Source of the DNA: CAYMZB01 sp964394845
GTDB taxonomy: Bacteria > Patescibacteriota > Microgenomatia > Daviesbacterales > UBA10151
Direction: 5' to 3'
NCBI GenBank assembly: GCA_964394845.1
Contig: CAYMZB010000080.1
Coordinates: forward strand, 1 to 26,794
Length of the DNA stretch: 26,794 nt
Every line of letters starts with the position of its first letter. The first letter of the stretch is position 1. Positions 12,905-20,969 of the stretch are shown here, piece after piece. The translations under genes and the position numbers were made by a program. The notes below the pieces were generated by a model. It was not told where the DNA came from and did no database searches. It worked only from the letters and a program-made list of their open reading frames with translations.

Positions 12905-15799
12905 ATGGCAATTGACAAAATCATTATAAAAGGGGCCAGGGAGCACAATTTAAAAAATATTGATCTTGAGATTCCTAAAAATAAACTGGTGGTTTTAACC
13001 GGTATTTCCGGTTCAGGTAAGTCTTCTTTGGCTTTTGATACTCTTTATGCAGAAGGTCAAAGACGTTACGTAGAATCCTTATCTGCCTATGCCAGGCAGT
13101 TTTTAGGGGTAATGGATAAGCCTGATGTGGATTTTATAGGAGGCTTATCTCCGGCAATTTCCATAGACCAAAAAGGAGTTTCTCACAATCCCCGTTCAAC
13201 AGTTGGTACAACTACTGAAATATATGATTATTTAAGGCTTTTATTTGCAAGAGTTGGTCATCCTCATTGCCCGATTTGCGGAAGAGAAATTTCCAGAATG
13301 AGCGTAGAGCAAATAGTTCTGCAAATTACCAGCGGACTTAAGTCAATAAGTAAGAAAGGCAAAAGAATAATGATTCTCGCACCTATTGTTAAAGACAGAA
13401 AAGGAGAATATTCTCAGCTTTTTGAAGACTTAAGTAAAAAGGGGTTTTCTAAAGTAAGGGTAGATGGGCAAGTCAGGGATTTAACAGATGATCTTATCTT
13501 AATAAAAACCAACAAGCACACGATTGACGTATTAATAGATCGATTAGTATTGGATACTAAACTTGTTCATGAACAAAATTTTTCCTCAAGATTGTCACAG
13601 AGTATTGAAGCAGCTCTAAAACTTGGAGAAGGGTCAGTGATAATTTCAGAAGTTAAAGATGCTGCTTTAGAGTTTCCGCCAAACCCAAAGAAAATGGAGG
13701 ACAGACTTTACTCAGAAAGATTTGCTTGTCCTGTAGATAATATTGCTCTTTCAGAAGTTGAACCCCGTCTTTTATCTTTTAATTCACCTCACGGGGCTTG
13801 TCCAACCTGTTCTGGTTTAGGAACGCTTCTAGAAATAGATGAAACAGTGATTTTAAATCCTATCCTTTCTATTGAAGAAGGAGGAATTTTACCAATGAGT
13901 AAACTAGCAACAAATGAAACCTGGTTTACCAGATTGATTGAGGCTGTTGGTAGAAAATATGATTTTGATCTTAGCACTAGACTTGGTCAACTCTCGCCGG
14001 AAGCTAGAAAAGTTTTACTGCAAGGCGCTGAAGGCGCAGAATTTAAAGTTGAAGGTAAAAACAGACAAGGGCGTTGGACTCATTTTTATTCTTCATTTCA
14101 GGGGTTAGTAGGTTATTTAAAAGAGCGTTATAAAGAAAGCGAATCTGATTTTGTTAAAGCTGAGATTGAAAAATACATGGTTAAGGAAATTTGCCCAAAA
14201 TGTAAGGGAGCCAGGCTAAAAGATGAGGCTTTATCCATAACAATAGAAAAATCAAATATTGCAGAAGTAACCGGTCAATCAATAGTTCAAGCCTTGGACT
14301 GGGTTAAAGTTGTTGGACTTTCCAGCAGAGAAACTCAAATAGCAGCTCCAATTCTAAAAGAAATTATTTCAAGGCTTCAATTTTTAATTGATGTGGGTTT
14401 AGATTATTTAACCCTAGACCGTGCTTCTATGACACTAGCTGGAGGTGAGTCACAAAGGATTAGGTTAGCTTCTCAAATTGGTTCAGGATTATCAGGAGTA
14501 TTGTATGTATTGGACGAGCCTTCTGTTGGGCTTCATCAGAGAGACAATTCCCGCTTAATTGTGACATTAAAAAAACTAAGAGATTTGGGAAATACTGTTA
14601 TTGTAAACGAGCATGATAGTGAAACAATGGAAGCTTCAGACCTTTTGGTAGAAATAGGTCCTGGTGCCGGTGAACACGGAGGTAAGATTGTAGCTTTAGG
14701 AACAGTAGAAGAAATTAAGAAAAATCCTAATTCCTTAACCGGACAATATTTATCAGGTAAAAAGCAGGTTAAAGTTAGTGATGATTTAAAAAGAGACCCT
14801 GTTAATACAGGCAGTTTAAAAATTACCGGAGCTTCGGCACATAATCTAAAAAATATTAATATTTCTTTTCCTTTAGGGAAATTTGTAGCTATAACTGGAG
14901 TTTCCGGCTCAGGCAAGTCAACTTTAATTCATGATATTTTATACAAGGCTTTGGCTCAAAAAGTTTACAAATCCCTTGAGCGTCCAGGAAAATACAAAGA
15001 CATGGAAGGCGGGGAACTTATAGATAAAGTAGTCTTAGTAGACCAATCCCCTATTGGCCGTACTCCCCGTTCAAACCCGGCAACATATACCGGAGCTTTT
15101 GGTTTTATCAGAGAGTTGTTTTCCCAGTCGCCTGAGGCTAAAATTAGAGGATACGGACCAGGCAGGTTTTCATTCAATGTTAAAGGCGGAAGGTGTGAAG
15201 TTTGTGAAGGGGAAGGTACTATAAAAATTGAAATGCAGTTTTTGCCGGATGTATATGTAACTTGTGAGGTTTGTAGCGGTCAAAGGTATAACAGAGAAGC
15301 CTTAGAAATCCACTTTAAAGATAAAAATATAGCTCAGGTTTTGGATATGACAGTTGAAGAGGCTTTAAAGTTTTTTGAAAATATTCCTAATATAAAAAAT
15401 AAGCTGCAGGTTTTAAATGATGTTGGCTTAGGTTATATAAGACTTGGTCAGAGTGCTCCGACTTTATCAGGCGGAGAGGCTCAAAGAATTAAACTTTCTT
15501 TAGAGTTATCCAAAAGACCAACAGGTCACACGCTGTATATTTTAGATGAGCCTACTACAGGGTTACATTTTGCAGATATTGAAAGACTTCTGGCAATTCT
15601 TAGAAAACTGGTTAATTTTGGGAATTCTGTAATTATTATTGAACATAATTTGGATGTTATAAAAAACACAGACTGGATAATTGATCTTGGACCTGAGGGG
15701 GGAAATAATGGTGGACAAATCATAGCCGAAGGTACTCCTGCCCAGCTTGCCAAAATAAAATCTTCGTATACAGGTCAATATTTAGCAAAGATACTTTAA
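12905..15799 (+). CDS. uvrA: Excinuclease ABC subunit A
   Basis: 964 residues, full length: the damage-sensing tandem ABC ATPase of nucleotide excision repair. Walker A motifs are GISGSGKS near the N-terminus and GVSGSGKST in the second half; signatures are LAGGESQRIRLAS and LSGGEAQRIKLS. The second zinc module is intact (CEVCEGEG...CEVCSGQRYN). In the first zinc module the usual CPxC reads CPVD (C275, D278), while the partner pair C299/C302 (GACPTC) is normal. A plausible promoter TTTAAA-17-TAAAAT (12851-12879) lies in the gap after uvrB; a weak GGGA precedes the ATG by 6 nt. Confidence 0.98.
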   Translation: MAIDKIIIKGAREHNLKNIDLEIPKNKLVVLTGISGSGKSSLAFDTLYAEGQRRYVESLSAYARQFLGVMDKPDVDFIGGLSPAISIDQKGVSHNPRSTVGTTTEIYDYLRLLFARVGHPHCPICGREISRMSVEQIVLQITSGLKSISKKGKRIMILAPIVKDRKGEYSQLFEDLSKKGFSKVRVDGQVRDLTDDLILIKTNKHTIDVLIDRLVLDTKLVHEQNFSSRLSQSIEAALKLGEGSVIISEVKDAALEFPPNPKKMEDRLYSERFACPVDNIALSEVEPRLLSFNSPHGACPTCSGLGTLLEIDETVILNPILSIEEGGILPMSKLATNETWFTRLIEAVGRKYDFDLSTRLGQLSPEARKVLLQGAEGAEFKVEGKNRQGRWTHFYSSFQGLVGYLKERYKESESDFVKAEIEKYMVKEICPKCKGARLKDEALSITIEKSNIAEVTGQSIVQALDWVKVVGLSSRETQIAAPILKEIISRLQFLIDVGLDYLTLDRASMTLAGGESQRIRLASQIGSGLSGVLYVLDEPSVGLHQRDNSRLIVTLKKLRDLGNTVIVNEHDSETMEASDLLVEIGPGAGEHGGKIVALGTVEEIKKNPNSLTGQYLSGKKQVKVSDDLKRDPVNTGSLKITGASAHNLKNINISFPLGKFVAITGVSGSGKSTLIHDILYKALAQKVYKSLERPGKYKDMEGGELIDKVVLVDQSPIGRTPRSNPATYTGAFGFIRELFSQSPEAKIRGYGPGRFSFNVKGGRCEVCEGEGTIKIEMQFLPDVYVTCEVCSGQRYNREALEIHFKDKNIAQVLDMTVEEALKFFENIPNIKNKLQVLNDVGLGYIRLGQSAPTLSGGEAQRIKLSLELSKRPTGHTLYILDEPTTGLHFADIERLLAILRKLVNFGNSVIIIEHNLDVIKNTDWIIDLGPEGGNNGGQIIAEGTPAQLAKIKSSYTGQYLAKIL

Positions 15800-15805
15800 T
15801 AACTC

Positions 15806-15834
15806 TTGCAATAAGCCCATAGTTAGTGTATAAT
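15806..15834 (+). promoter_or_regulatory. Promoter, TTGCAA-17-TATAAT
   Basis: TTGCAA (15806-15811), a 17-nt spacer and a perfect TATAAT (15829-15834), one of the best promoters in the window. The ATG follows after only 7 nt (15842), predicting a leaderless transcript. Confidence 0.75.
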
Positions 15835-15841
15835 TTCATAT

Positions 15842-16645
15842 ATGGAAAGATCTAATACGTATTCAACTAATAGAGGATTGTGTTGGGAAACCGATCACCG
15901 GATGAAGATGGAATTAAGGATGAGGGAACCTGTTAATTTTGGTGTGCTGGATATACTTGGATTAGGAGTTGTTAATATAATTAATAAGAAGGTACTAGAT
16001 ATAGGTGTAGGTGGTGGAAGGGCTTTAGAGCAGGCAAGAATGCTTAGAATTGATTATTATGGTATTGAGGTGATACCTGGGATAGATTTTAAGCCACAGC
16101 CTCTTGATAAATGGGATGATGGGGACCGTTTGGGACAACTAAGATTCCTAGCCACAATACATCCAGGACGAATTGTATGTGCTGATGCAGGTGAAGCATT
16201 GCCATTTCGCGATGACAGCTTCGATACAGTCTTGTCTTGTATAGCTATCCCTGAATATTTACGTTACCCCGAGCAAGTAACAACATCGATTTTAGAGATG
16301 ATACGAGTTTCAGCTGGAAGAGTTGTTTTCTCGCAAGGTGAAACTGAAAAATATAGAAGTTCCAGAGGGTTAAGGGATACTGAGGTGTTTAATCATAGCT
16401 TCGGTTTGCCTTCCACGGGTACATTTTATTATTCAATTGCTAACCTACTGGGTTATCTAGGAAGATATGGAATCACTTATTCTATTAGAGGTTCCTTAGT
16501 TCAAAAACCTGACCATACACCTCTTTTTACTAACTACAACATCGTTACTGAAAATAAAAGGTCTGAAGATTTTGAAAGAGATATAGCAAAAATAATTACC
16601 CAGACATCAAAGTTTTTAATTAGCCGTGCAAATGTAGTCTTATAA
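15842..16645 (+). CDS. Class I SAM-dependent methyltransferase, substrate unknown
   Basis: 267 residues. Motif I is VLDIGVGGGRA (51-61), the ribose-binding acid of motif II is probably E76 (YYGIEV), and CADAGEALPFRDDSFDTVLS (113-132) is the typical methyltransferase-11 stretch with D115 near the adenine. Residues 82-112 form an insertion (KPQPLDKWDDGDRLGQLRFL) that may contact substrate. Codons such as CGC, CGA and TTCGAT look slightly less A/T-biased than in neighbouring genes, so recent acquisition is possible. The RAYT element follows its stop codon after 2 nt. Substrate (small molecule, lipid or protein) cannot be inferred. Confidence 0.75.
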   Translation: MERSNTYSTNRGLCWETDHRMKMELRMREPVNFGVLDILGLGVVNIINKKVLDIGVGGGRALEQARMLRIDYYGIEVIPGIDFKPQPLDKWDDGDRLGQLRFLATIHPGRIVCADAGEALPFRDDSFDTVLSCIAIPEYLRYPEQVTTSILEMIRVSAGRVVFSQGETEKYRSSRGLRDTEVFNHSFGLPSTGTFYYSIANLLGYLGRYGITYSIRGSLVQKPDHTPLFTNYNIVTENKRSEDFERDIAKIITQTSKFLISRANVVL

Positions 16646-16647
16646 TG

Positions 16648-16680
16648 AGCTTTACACCTCGAAGGTGTCAAGCTAAACTT
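16648..16680. repeat. REP palindrome, left copy flanking RAYT
   Basis: 33 bp identical to 17336-17368 and in the same orientation. The core is ACACCT/AGGTGT around CGA. The left arm is truncated by 5 bases compared with the right copy. It overlaps the RAYT stop codon (16673-16675) and begins 3 nt after the methyltransferase stop. Confidence 0.85.
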
Positions 16681-17323
16681 GGTTATCGAATTTAATATGA
16701 TGTTTGATAATCTCCAGCTTACTTGCGTAATCAATCTGATCTTCAACAAACTTCTGATATTTTTCTGAAGATTTGAAAAACTTAAGTATTTCACTGGTTG
16801 AACAGAAGATAGGATTTTGGTTGACGTATTCAGAATAAGAAGACCAGTTATATTTCTCCGGAAGTTTCACGATCCCTGAAACCACAGGGTTTAAGTGAAT
16901 GTAGCGGGATACATGCACTAATTGCTCGTCTGTTTTGATTCTGACTGCCTTGAAAGCGCCTTGTAGTAATGGCCCTATTCGGTTGTATTTAACGTTAAAA
17001 TATTTTGTATAGCTATTAGAAAGCTGACTGATGAAGATAGAAATGCCATTTTCTCTTAATTGCTTAATCAAAAAATGAAAATGATTTGGCATCAGGCAGA
17101 AACATAAAACCTCAATTAACTTTTCATTTAAAATCGGTTTAAATAAATTTGATTTAGTAAATTGAGAAAATTTTGTCTTTGGACCGGAAAATTGATAATA
17201 ATAAAATGTTTGTTGAAACCTTGTATAGTCTCTGGGTTGAATGTAGAGATCTCTTTTATCGCTGCCTCTGTTGAAAACATGATAATATTCTCCAGTAATT
17301 AGCGGTGTAATTCTTCCCGGCAT
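16673..17323 (-). CDS. REP-associated tyrosine transposase (RAYT, Y1/TnpA_REP)
   Basis: 216 residues, apparently intact. RAYTs are single-domain HUH endonucleases related to IS200/IS605 TnpA that cut and join at REP palindromes. Visible motifs in order: GEYYHVFNRG (11-20), the metal-binding HUH pair H81 and H83 (LMPNHFHFLI), the nucleophile Y105 (LSNSYTKYFN), GPLLQGAFKA (117-126) and YIHLNPVVSG (141-150). Identical REPs lie on both sides. A minus-strand promoter, TTGACA-17-TAAACT, is formed by the right-hand REP, and its -10 ends 7 nt before the ATG. The stop codon lies in the left REP. The intact motifs suggest an active or recently active enzyme. Confidence 0.93.
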   Translation of the reverse strand: MPGRITPLITGEYYHVFNRGSDKRDLYIQPRDYTRFQQTFYYYQFSGPKTKFSQFTKSNLFKPILNEKLIEVLCFCLMPNHFHFLIKQLRENGISIFISQLSNSYTKYFNVKYNRIGPLLQGAFKAVRIKTDEQLVHVSRYIHLNPVVSGIVKLPEKYNWSSYSEYVNQNPIFCSTSEILKFFKSSEKYQKFVEDQIDYASKLEIIKHHIKFDNQV

Positions 17324-17330
17324 ATATTAG

Positions 17331-17359
17331 AGTTTAGCTTTACACCTCGAAGGTGTCAA
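17331..17359 (-). promoter_or_regulatory. RAYT promoter embedded in the REP, TTGACA-17-TAAACT
   Basis: On the minus strand a perfect -35 TTGACA (plus positions 17354-17359) and TAAACT (17331-17336) are separated by 17 nt, all within the REP. The RAYT ATG (17321-17323) follows the -10 after 7 nt. Confidence 0.55.
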
Positions 17360-17368
17360 GCTAAACTT
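17331..17368. repeat. REP palindrome, right copy flanking RAYT
   Basis: 38 bp: outer arms AGTTTAGCTT and AAGCTAAACT (perfect 10-bp inverted repeat), one T/C mismatch, then ACACCT/AGGTGT around CGA. Complete version of the copy at 16648-16680. Confidence 0.88.
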
Positions 17369-17395
17369 TGATTTAAATTTCTTAGATTTTTCTGC

Positions 17396-17401
17396 TACAA
17401 T
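17396..17401 (+). promoter_or_regulatory. Extended -10 box (TGC-TACAAT)
   Basis: TGC-TACAAT ends 7 nt before the ATG at 17409. Upstream TTTAAA at 17372-17377 (18-nt spacer) is a possible -35. A leaderless transcript is predicted. Confidence 0.55.
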
Positions 17402-17408
17402 TAATAAG

Positions 17409-19307
17409 ATGATCAAAAAGGTTATTGTATTTCTTTTCTTCTCGCTGCTTACTTTTCACTTGTCACCGGTGACTGTTTATGCTGCTGGTGAATTTGCTAC
17501 TACTTATGATGTAGTGTATGACGTTGGTGAATCCGGGGTTACCACTGTTACTGAAAAAGTAAATCTTAGAAATTTAACTTCTGAATTTTACGCCAATCAA
17601 TTTAGACTAATTATAGGTGCTACCCAGATTTCCGATATAAAGGCTTCAGATGGTGGGGGAGCAATGCAGGTTACTACTGAACAAAAAAACACTTCTACTA
17701 TTATTACAGTTAAGTTTAATCAACAGGTAGTTGGATTAAACAAGTCATGGGACTGGACTTTGCAGTTTAAGTCTAAAGATTTTGCTGAAAAAATCGGTAA
17801 AGTATGGGAAATTAGGGTTCCCAAAGTTTCCGAGACCAGCAACTTAGAAGGTTATAATTTAACTCTTGCTGTACCGGTTTTATTTGGCGATCCTACTATT
17901 ATTAGTCCTACCCCAAAAAGTCAAACTACCACATCAGGAAAAGTATTTTTAACTTTTGGAAAAGATCAGTTGAAGCAATCAGGAGTATCAGCCAGCTTTG
18001 GTAACCAGCAGCTTTTTGACTTTGATCTTTCATATCACTTAGAGAATAATAATTTAGTTCCGATTTTAACTAGTGTAGCCCTTCCTCCTGATACAGCTTT
18101 CCAGGATGTCATATACCAGCGTATAACACCAACTCCCTTAAATGTGACAGTTGATGATGATGGAAATTACCTAGCCTGGTTTCGTTTGAAACGTTCTGAA
18201 AAAATGGATGTAAAGGCAGTAGGATCTGCCAAACTCTATACTGCAAGCAAAATTAAAAACCCAACCTTAGACATAAAGTTAAGAAAGCAATATACTCAGG
18301 CTGATAAATACTGGGAAAAAGATCATCCGCAAATTATTGCTAAATTAACAGAGATTTTAGGAACAAATCCTCCACAAGACCCCGCAGAAAAAGCAAAAAT
18401 AATCTATCAATATGTTGTTAATCACCTAAAATATGATCCACGAAGACTGAGTGATCCTTCAGGAGGAGTAGAAAGGTTAGGCGCTGTAACAGTGTTAAAC
18501 AACCCAAGTCAAGCAGTTTGCATGGAATTTACTGACCTTTTTATAGCTTTAGCCAGATCTGCCGGAATTCCAACCAGGGAGTTGAATGGGTATGCATATA
18601 CTTCTAATACTACTATCCGTCCCCTATCTTTAACCAAAGATATCTTGCATTCCTGGCCTGAATTTTGGGATGAAAAGAAAGGTTGGATTATGGTTGATCC
18701 AACCTGGGAAAACACAACCGGTGGTGTTGATTATTTTAATAAGCTTGATTTAAATCACTTTACTTTTGTTGTGAAGGGAGTTTCTTCCGGAGATCCTATT
18801 CCTGCCGGTTCATACAAATATTTGGGTCAGGACTTCCGTGATGTTAAAGTGGATTTATCTGATAATGACTTTTTAGGTTCCTCTTATCTGGATGTTCAAA
18901 TAGATGCTCCGGATCCGGTTTTAGCTGGGTTTCCTGGAAAAATTAAAGTAAAAGTATCAAATATTGGAAATAGTGTTTATCCCTCAAACAGCTTTTTAAT
19001 AAGTGCCGATAAATTAACAATCCTTGAAGGAGATAAACAAAAATTAGGTCCAATTCCTTCGTTTGGACAAGCCAGTTTTGAACTTAATATCAGAACAAAA
19101 TCTTTATTTGATAAATTTAATGACGAAATTATAGTGTTGATTGGATCAGGGAAATATACCTCATCTGTAACAGTAAAACCATTTTTAATTTTTCAAACAT
19201 ACCCTCTTATGGCTTTTGGGGTGGTCCTCGGAATGATAGCTATTTATTTATTGGTTTTGGGTGGACTTCTTTACCGGAGAAAGATACTTAGAATTTCCAA
19301 AAAATGA
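17409..19307 (+). CDS. Secreted, C-terminally anchored transglutaminase-like protein
   Basis: 632 residues. A signal peptide (IKKVIVFLFFSLLTFHLSPVTVYAAG) is followed by a beta-rich N-terminal region (to about 280), a transglutaminase-like core (about 320-455) and a beta domain resembling a CARDB/NEW3-type adhesion fold (about 490-590). A C-terminal membrane anchor (LMAFGVVLGMIAIYLLVLGGLLY) ends in a basic tail. The catalytic triad is intact: C371 (QAVCMEF), H414 (LHSWPEFW), D430 (MVDPTW). The enzyme should face outward, either as a peptidase or as a protein cross-linker. It overlaps uvrC by 4 nt (ATGA), although the two functions seem unrelated. The -10 box is 7 nt from the start. Confidence 0.88.
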   Translation: MIKKVIVFLFFSLLTFHLSPVTVYAAGEFATTYDVVYDVGESGVTTVTEKVNLRNLTSEFYANQFRLIIGATQISDIKASDGGGAMQVTTEQKNTSTIITVKFNQQVVGLNKSWDWTLQFKSKDFAEKIGKVWEIRVPKVSETSNLEGYNLTLAVPVLFGDPTIISPTPKSQTTTSGKVFLTFGKDQLKQSGVSASFGNQQLFDFDLSYHLENNNLVPILTSVALPPDTAFQDVIYQRITPTPLNVTVDDDGNYLAWFRLKRSEKMDVKAVGSAKLYTASKIKNPTLDIKLRKQYTQADKYWEKDHPQIIAKLTEILGTNPPQDPAEKAKIIYQYVVNHLKYDPRRLSDPSGGVERLGAVTVLNNPSQAVCMEFTDLFIALARSAGIPTRELNGYAYTSNTTIRPLSLTKDILHSWPEFWDEKKGWIMVDPTWENTTGGVDYFNKLDLNHFTFVVKGVSSGDPIPAGSYKYLGQDFRDVKVDLSDNDFLGSSYLDVQIDAPDPVLAGFPGKIKVKVSNIGNSVYPSNSFLISADKLTILEGDKQKLGPIPSFGQASFELNIRTKSLFDKFNDEIIVLIGSGKYTSSVTVKPFLIFQTYPLMAFGVVLGMIAIYLLVLGGLLYRRKILRISKK

Positions 19308-20554
19308 TTCCTGTTTTTTTAGAAAAATCCCTAATACCGCATAAACCAGGGGTTTATATATTCAAAGATAAGCTAAATAATATTTTGTATGTGGGAAAAG
19401 CTATAGACCTATATCACAGGGTCGCCTCATATTTTAACCGGGCTAATGACCGCAAAACCACTATTTTAGTTACGCAAATTTCTGCAGTTGAAACAATAAT
19501 TGTTGAATCAGAACTGGAAGCCCTTATTTTGGAGGCAAATTTGATAAAAAAGTTTAAGCCTGCTTTTAATGTCCGCTTAATGGATGATAAGGATTATATC
19601 TATATTGGAGTAACAAAAGGAGATCTTCCTCAAATAATCACACTTAGGAAGCATGATTTAAAGTCAGTTACAAAATCCTTTGGCCCATTTCCTTCCAGTA
19701 GAACTGTGAGGGATACTTTAAAGCTTTTAAGAAGAATTTTTCCCTGGTGTAGTAATCCCTTATCCCGAGTTTGTTTTTACTACCATCTTGGGCTTTGTCC
19801 TGGGGCTTGTGTTGGTTTAATCAGTAAAGAAGATTATCAAAAAATTATAATAAGATTTTCAAAGTTTATGGAAGGTAAAAAACAAGAGTTAATGGATGAA
19901 ATTTTTAAAGAAATGCAGCAAGCTTCTTCAAACCAGGAATTTGAGCAAGCTTCAAGGTTAAAGAAAATGCTGGAGGGGATTGGTTATTTAACTCAAACTA
20001 ATAGAAGTAAATTTTATTTGGAAAACCCTAATTTTCTGGAAGAAGAACTGAGCAATGCGCTTTTGGAGCTTCAGAAAGATTTAAATTTGTCTAAATTGCC
20101 GGAAAGAATTGAAGGATATGATATATCCAATATTGGGGGTAAGGAAGCAGTAGGGTCAATGGTTGTTTTAACAAACGGTGAAATTGATAGATCCCAGTAT
20201 AGGAAATTTAAGATAAAGATTACAGGCAAACCAAATGATGTAGCTATGCACAGGGAAATGTTAGGAAGAAGGTTAAAACACCTGGAATGGCCAATGCCGG
20301 ATCTAATAATAATTGATGGGGGAAGAGGACAGGTAAGAGGGGCCAAGTTAGAAATTATAAATTCAAAATTGAATATTCCTGTGTATGGTTTAGCTAAAAG
20401 ACTGGAATGGTTATATCCGCTGGAGGGCGAGATTATTAAACTTCCCAAAAGAAGTTTGTCTTTAAAGCTCGCACAAAAACTTCGGGATGAGGCGCACAGA
20501 TTTGCCATAACTTATCACAGAAAATTACATGGTAAGATAGTATTGGGTATATGA
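19304..20554 (+). CDS. uvrC: Excinuclease ABC subunit C, lacking the C-terminal HhH domain
   Basis: 416 residues compared with about 600 in typical UvrC. The N-terminal GIY-YIG nuclease (GVYIFKD, ILYVGKAIDLYHRVASYF) makes the 3' incision. A UVR-like coiled segment (QASSNQEFEQASRLKKMLEGI, about 206-226) would bind UvrB. The RNase H-like 5'-incision domain is present with its acidic and histidine positions (GYDISNIGG, IIDGGRGQ, RDEAHRFAITYHR). The protein stops just after that motif, so the helix-hairpin-helix tail is absent. The stop is a normal TGA overlapping the next ATG, and I see no frameshifted remnant downstream, so the short form looks genuine. A cysteine cluster (WCSNPLSRVC...CPGAC) lies at about 147-167. 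Confidence 0.93.
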   Translation: MIPVFLEKSLIPHKPGVYIFKDKLNNILYVGKAIDLYHRVASYFNRANDRKTTILVTQISAVETIIVESELEALILEANLIKKFKPAFNVRLMDDKDYIYIGVTKGDLPQIITLRKHDLKSVTKSFGPFPSSRTVRDTLKLLRRIFPWCSNPLSRVCFYYHLGLCPGACVGLISKEDYQKIIIRFSKFMEGKKQELMDEIFKEMQQASSNQEFEQASRLKKMLEGIGYLTQTNRSKFYLENPNFLEEELSNALLELQKDLNLSKLPERIEGYDISNIGGKEAVGSMVVLTNGEIDRSQYRKFKIKITGKPNDVAMHREMLGRRLKHLEWPMPDLIIIDGGRGQVRGAKLEIINSKLNIPVYGLAKRLEWLYPLEGEIIKLPKRSLSLKLAQKLRDEAHRFAITYHRKLHGKIVLGI

Positions 20555-20952
20555 AAACGCTGCTGCGCTTTTTTTTAATAAATTTAGTTTCTCTTTTAGC
20601 TGCAACAAAACTTATACCAGGTTTAATCTACACAGGCGGAGTAAAAAGTTTGCTTATTGGAGCAGTAGTTTTCATGCTTATTAATTTTCTCCTTGTTCCA
20701 CTTCTCAAAATACTCTTTTTACCGCTTAATCTTTTAACCTTAGGTCTATTTTCCTGGCTTATTAATGTTTTGGCTCTTTTTGCCTTAACAACAATTGTAA
20801 CAGACTTTGCTCTTTTGCCATATAATTTTCCCGGTACTTCTATCTCCGGAATTATTATACCTCCAATGGAGCTCACCACTTTTTGGGTAGCAGTGCTAGC
20901 CTCCTTTATAATAGGAATGATTACTAATTTCCTGCAATGGTTAAGCCACTAG
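20551..20952 (+). CDS. Four-TM membrane protein, phage holin family 4 type
   Basis: 133 residues with four hydrophobic segments (about 5-20, 30-50, 55-85, 108-128) and the pattern seen in the PF04020 (YvlD-like, mycobacterial 4-TM holin) family: a KLIPG segment near the N-terminus, then VPLLKILFLPLNLLTLGLFSWLINVLAL. Despite the family name, most chromosomal members are not known to be holins and their role is unclear. It overlaps uvrC by 4 nt (ATGA), and secG follows 17 nt later with its own -10 box. Confidence 0.8.
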   Translation: MKTLLRFFLINLVSLLAATKLIPGLIYTGGVKSLLIGAVVFMLINFLLVPLLKILFLPLNLLTLGLFSWLINVLALFALTTIVTDFALLPYNFPGTSISGIIIPPMELTTFWVAVLASFIIGMITNFLQWLSH

Positions 20953-20954
20953 TG

Positions 20955-20960
20955 TATAAT
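20955..20960 (+). promoter_or_regulatory. -10 box (TATAAT) before secG
   Basis: A perfect TATAAT starting 3 nt after the preceding stop codon, with CTGCAA at 20932-20937 (17-nt spacer) as a possible -35. The GTG start follows after 9 nt, predicting a very short leader. Confidence 0.55.
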
Positions 20961-20969
20961 TATTAAATC

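Noticed and set aside
12620..12946. 108-residue minus-strand open frame over the uvrB/uvrA junction
   Set aside because: Antisense shadow of the uvrB C-terminus and the uvrA start; no start-site signals.
16673..17323. Classical IS200/IS605 element with accessory TnpB
   Set aside because: The enzyme has the RAYT motif set (YHVFNRG, YIHLNPV), no tnpB lies nearby, and the ends are REP palindromes.
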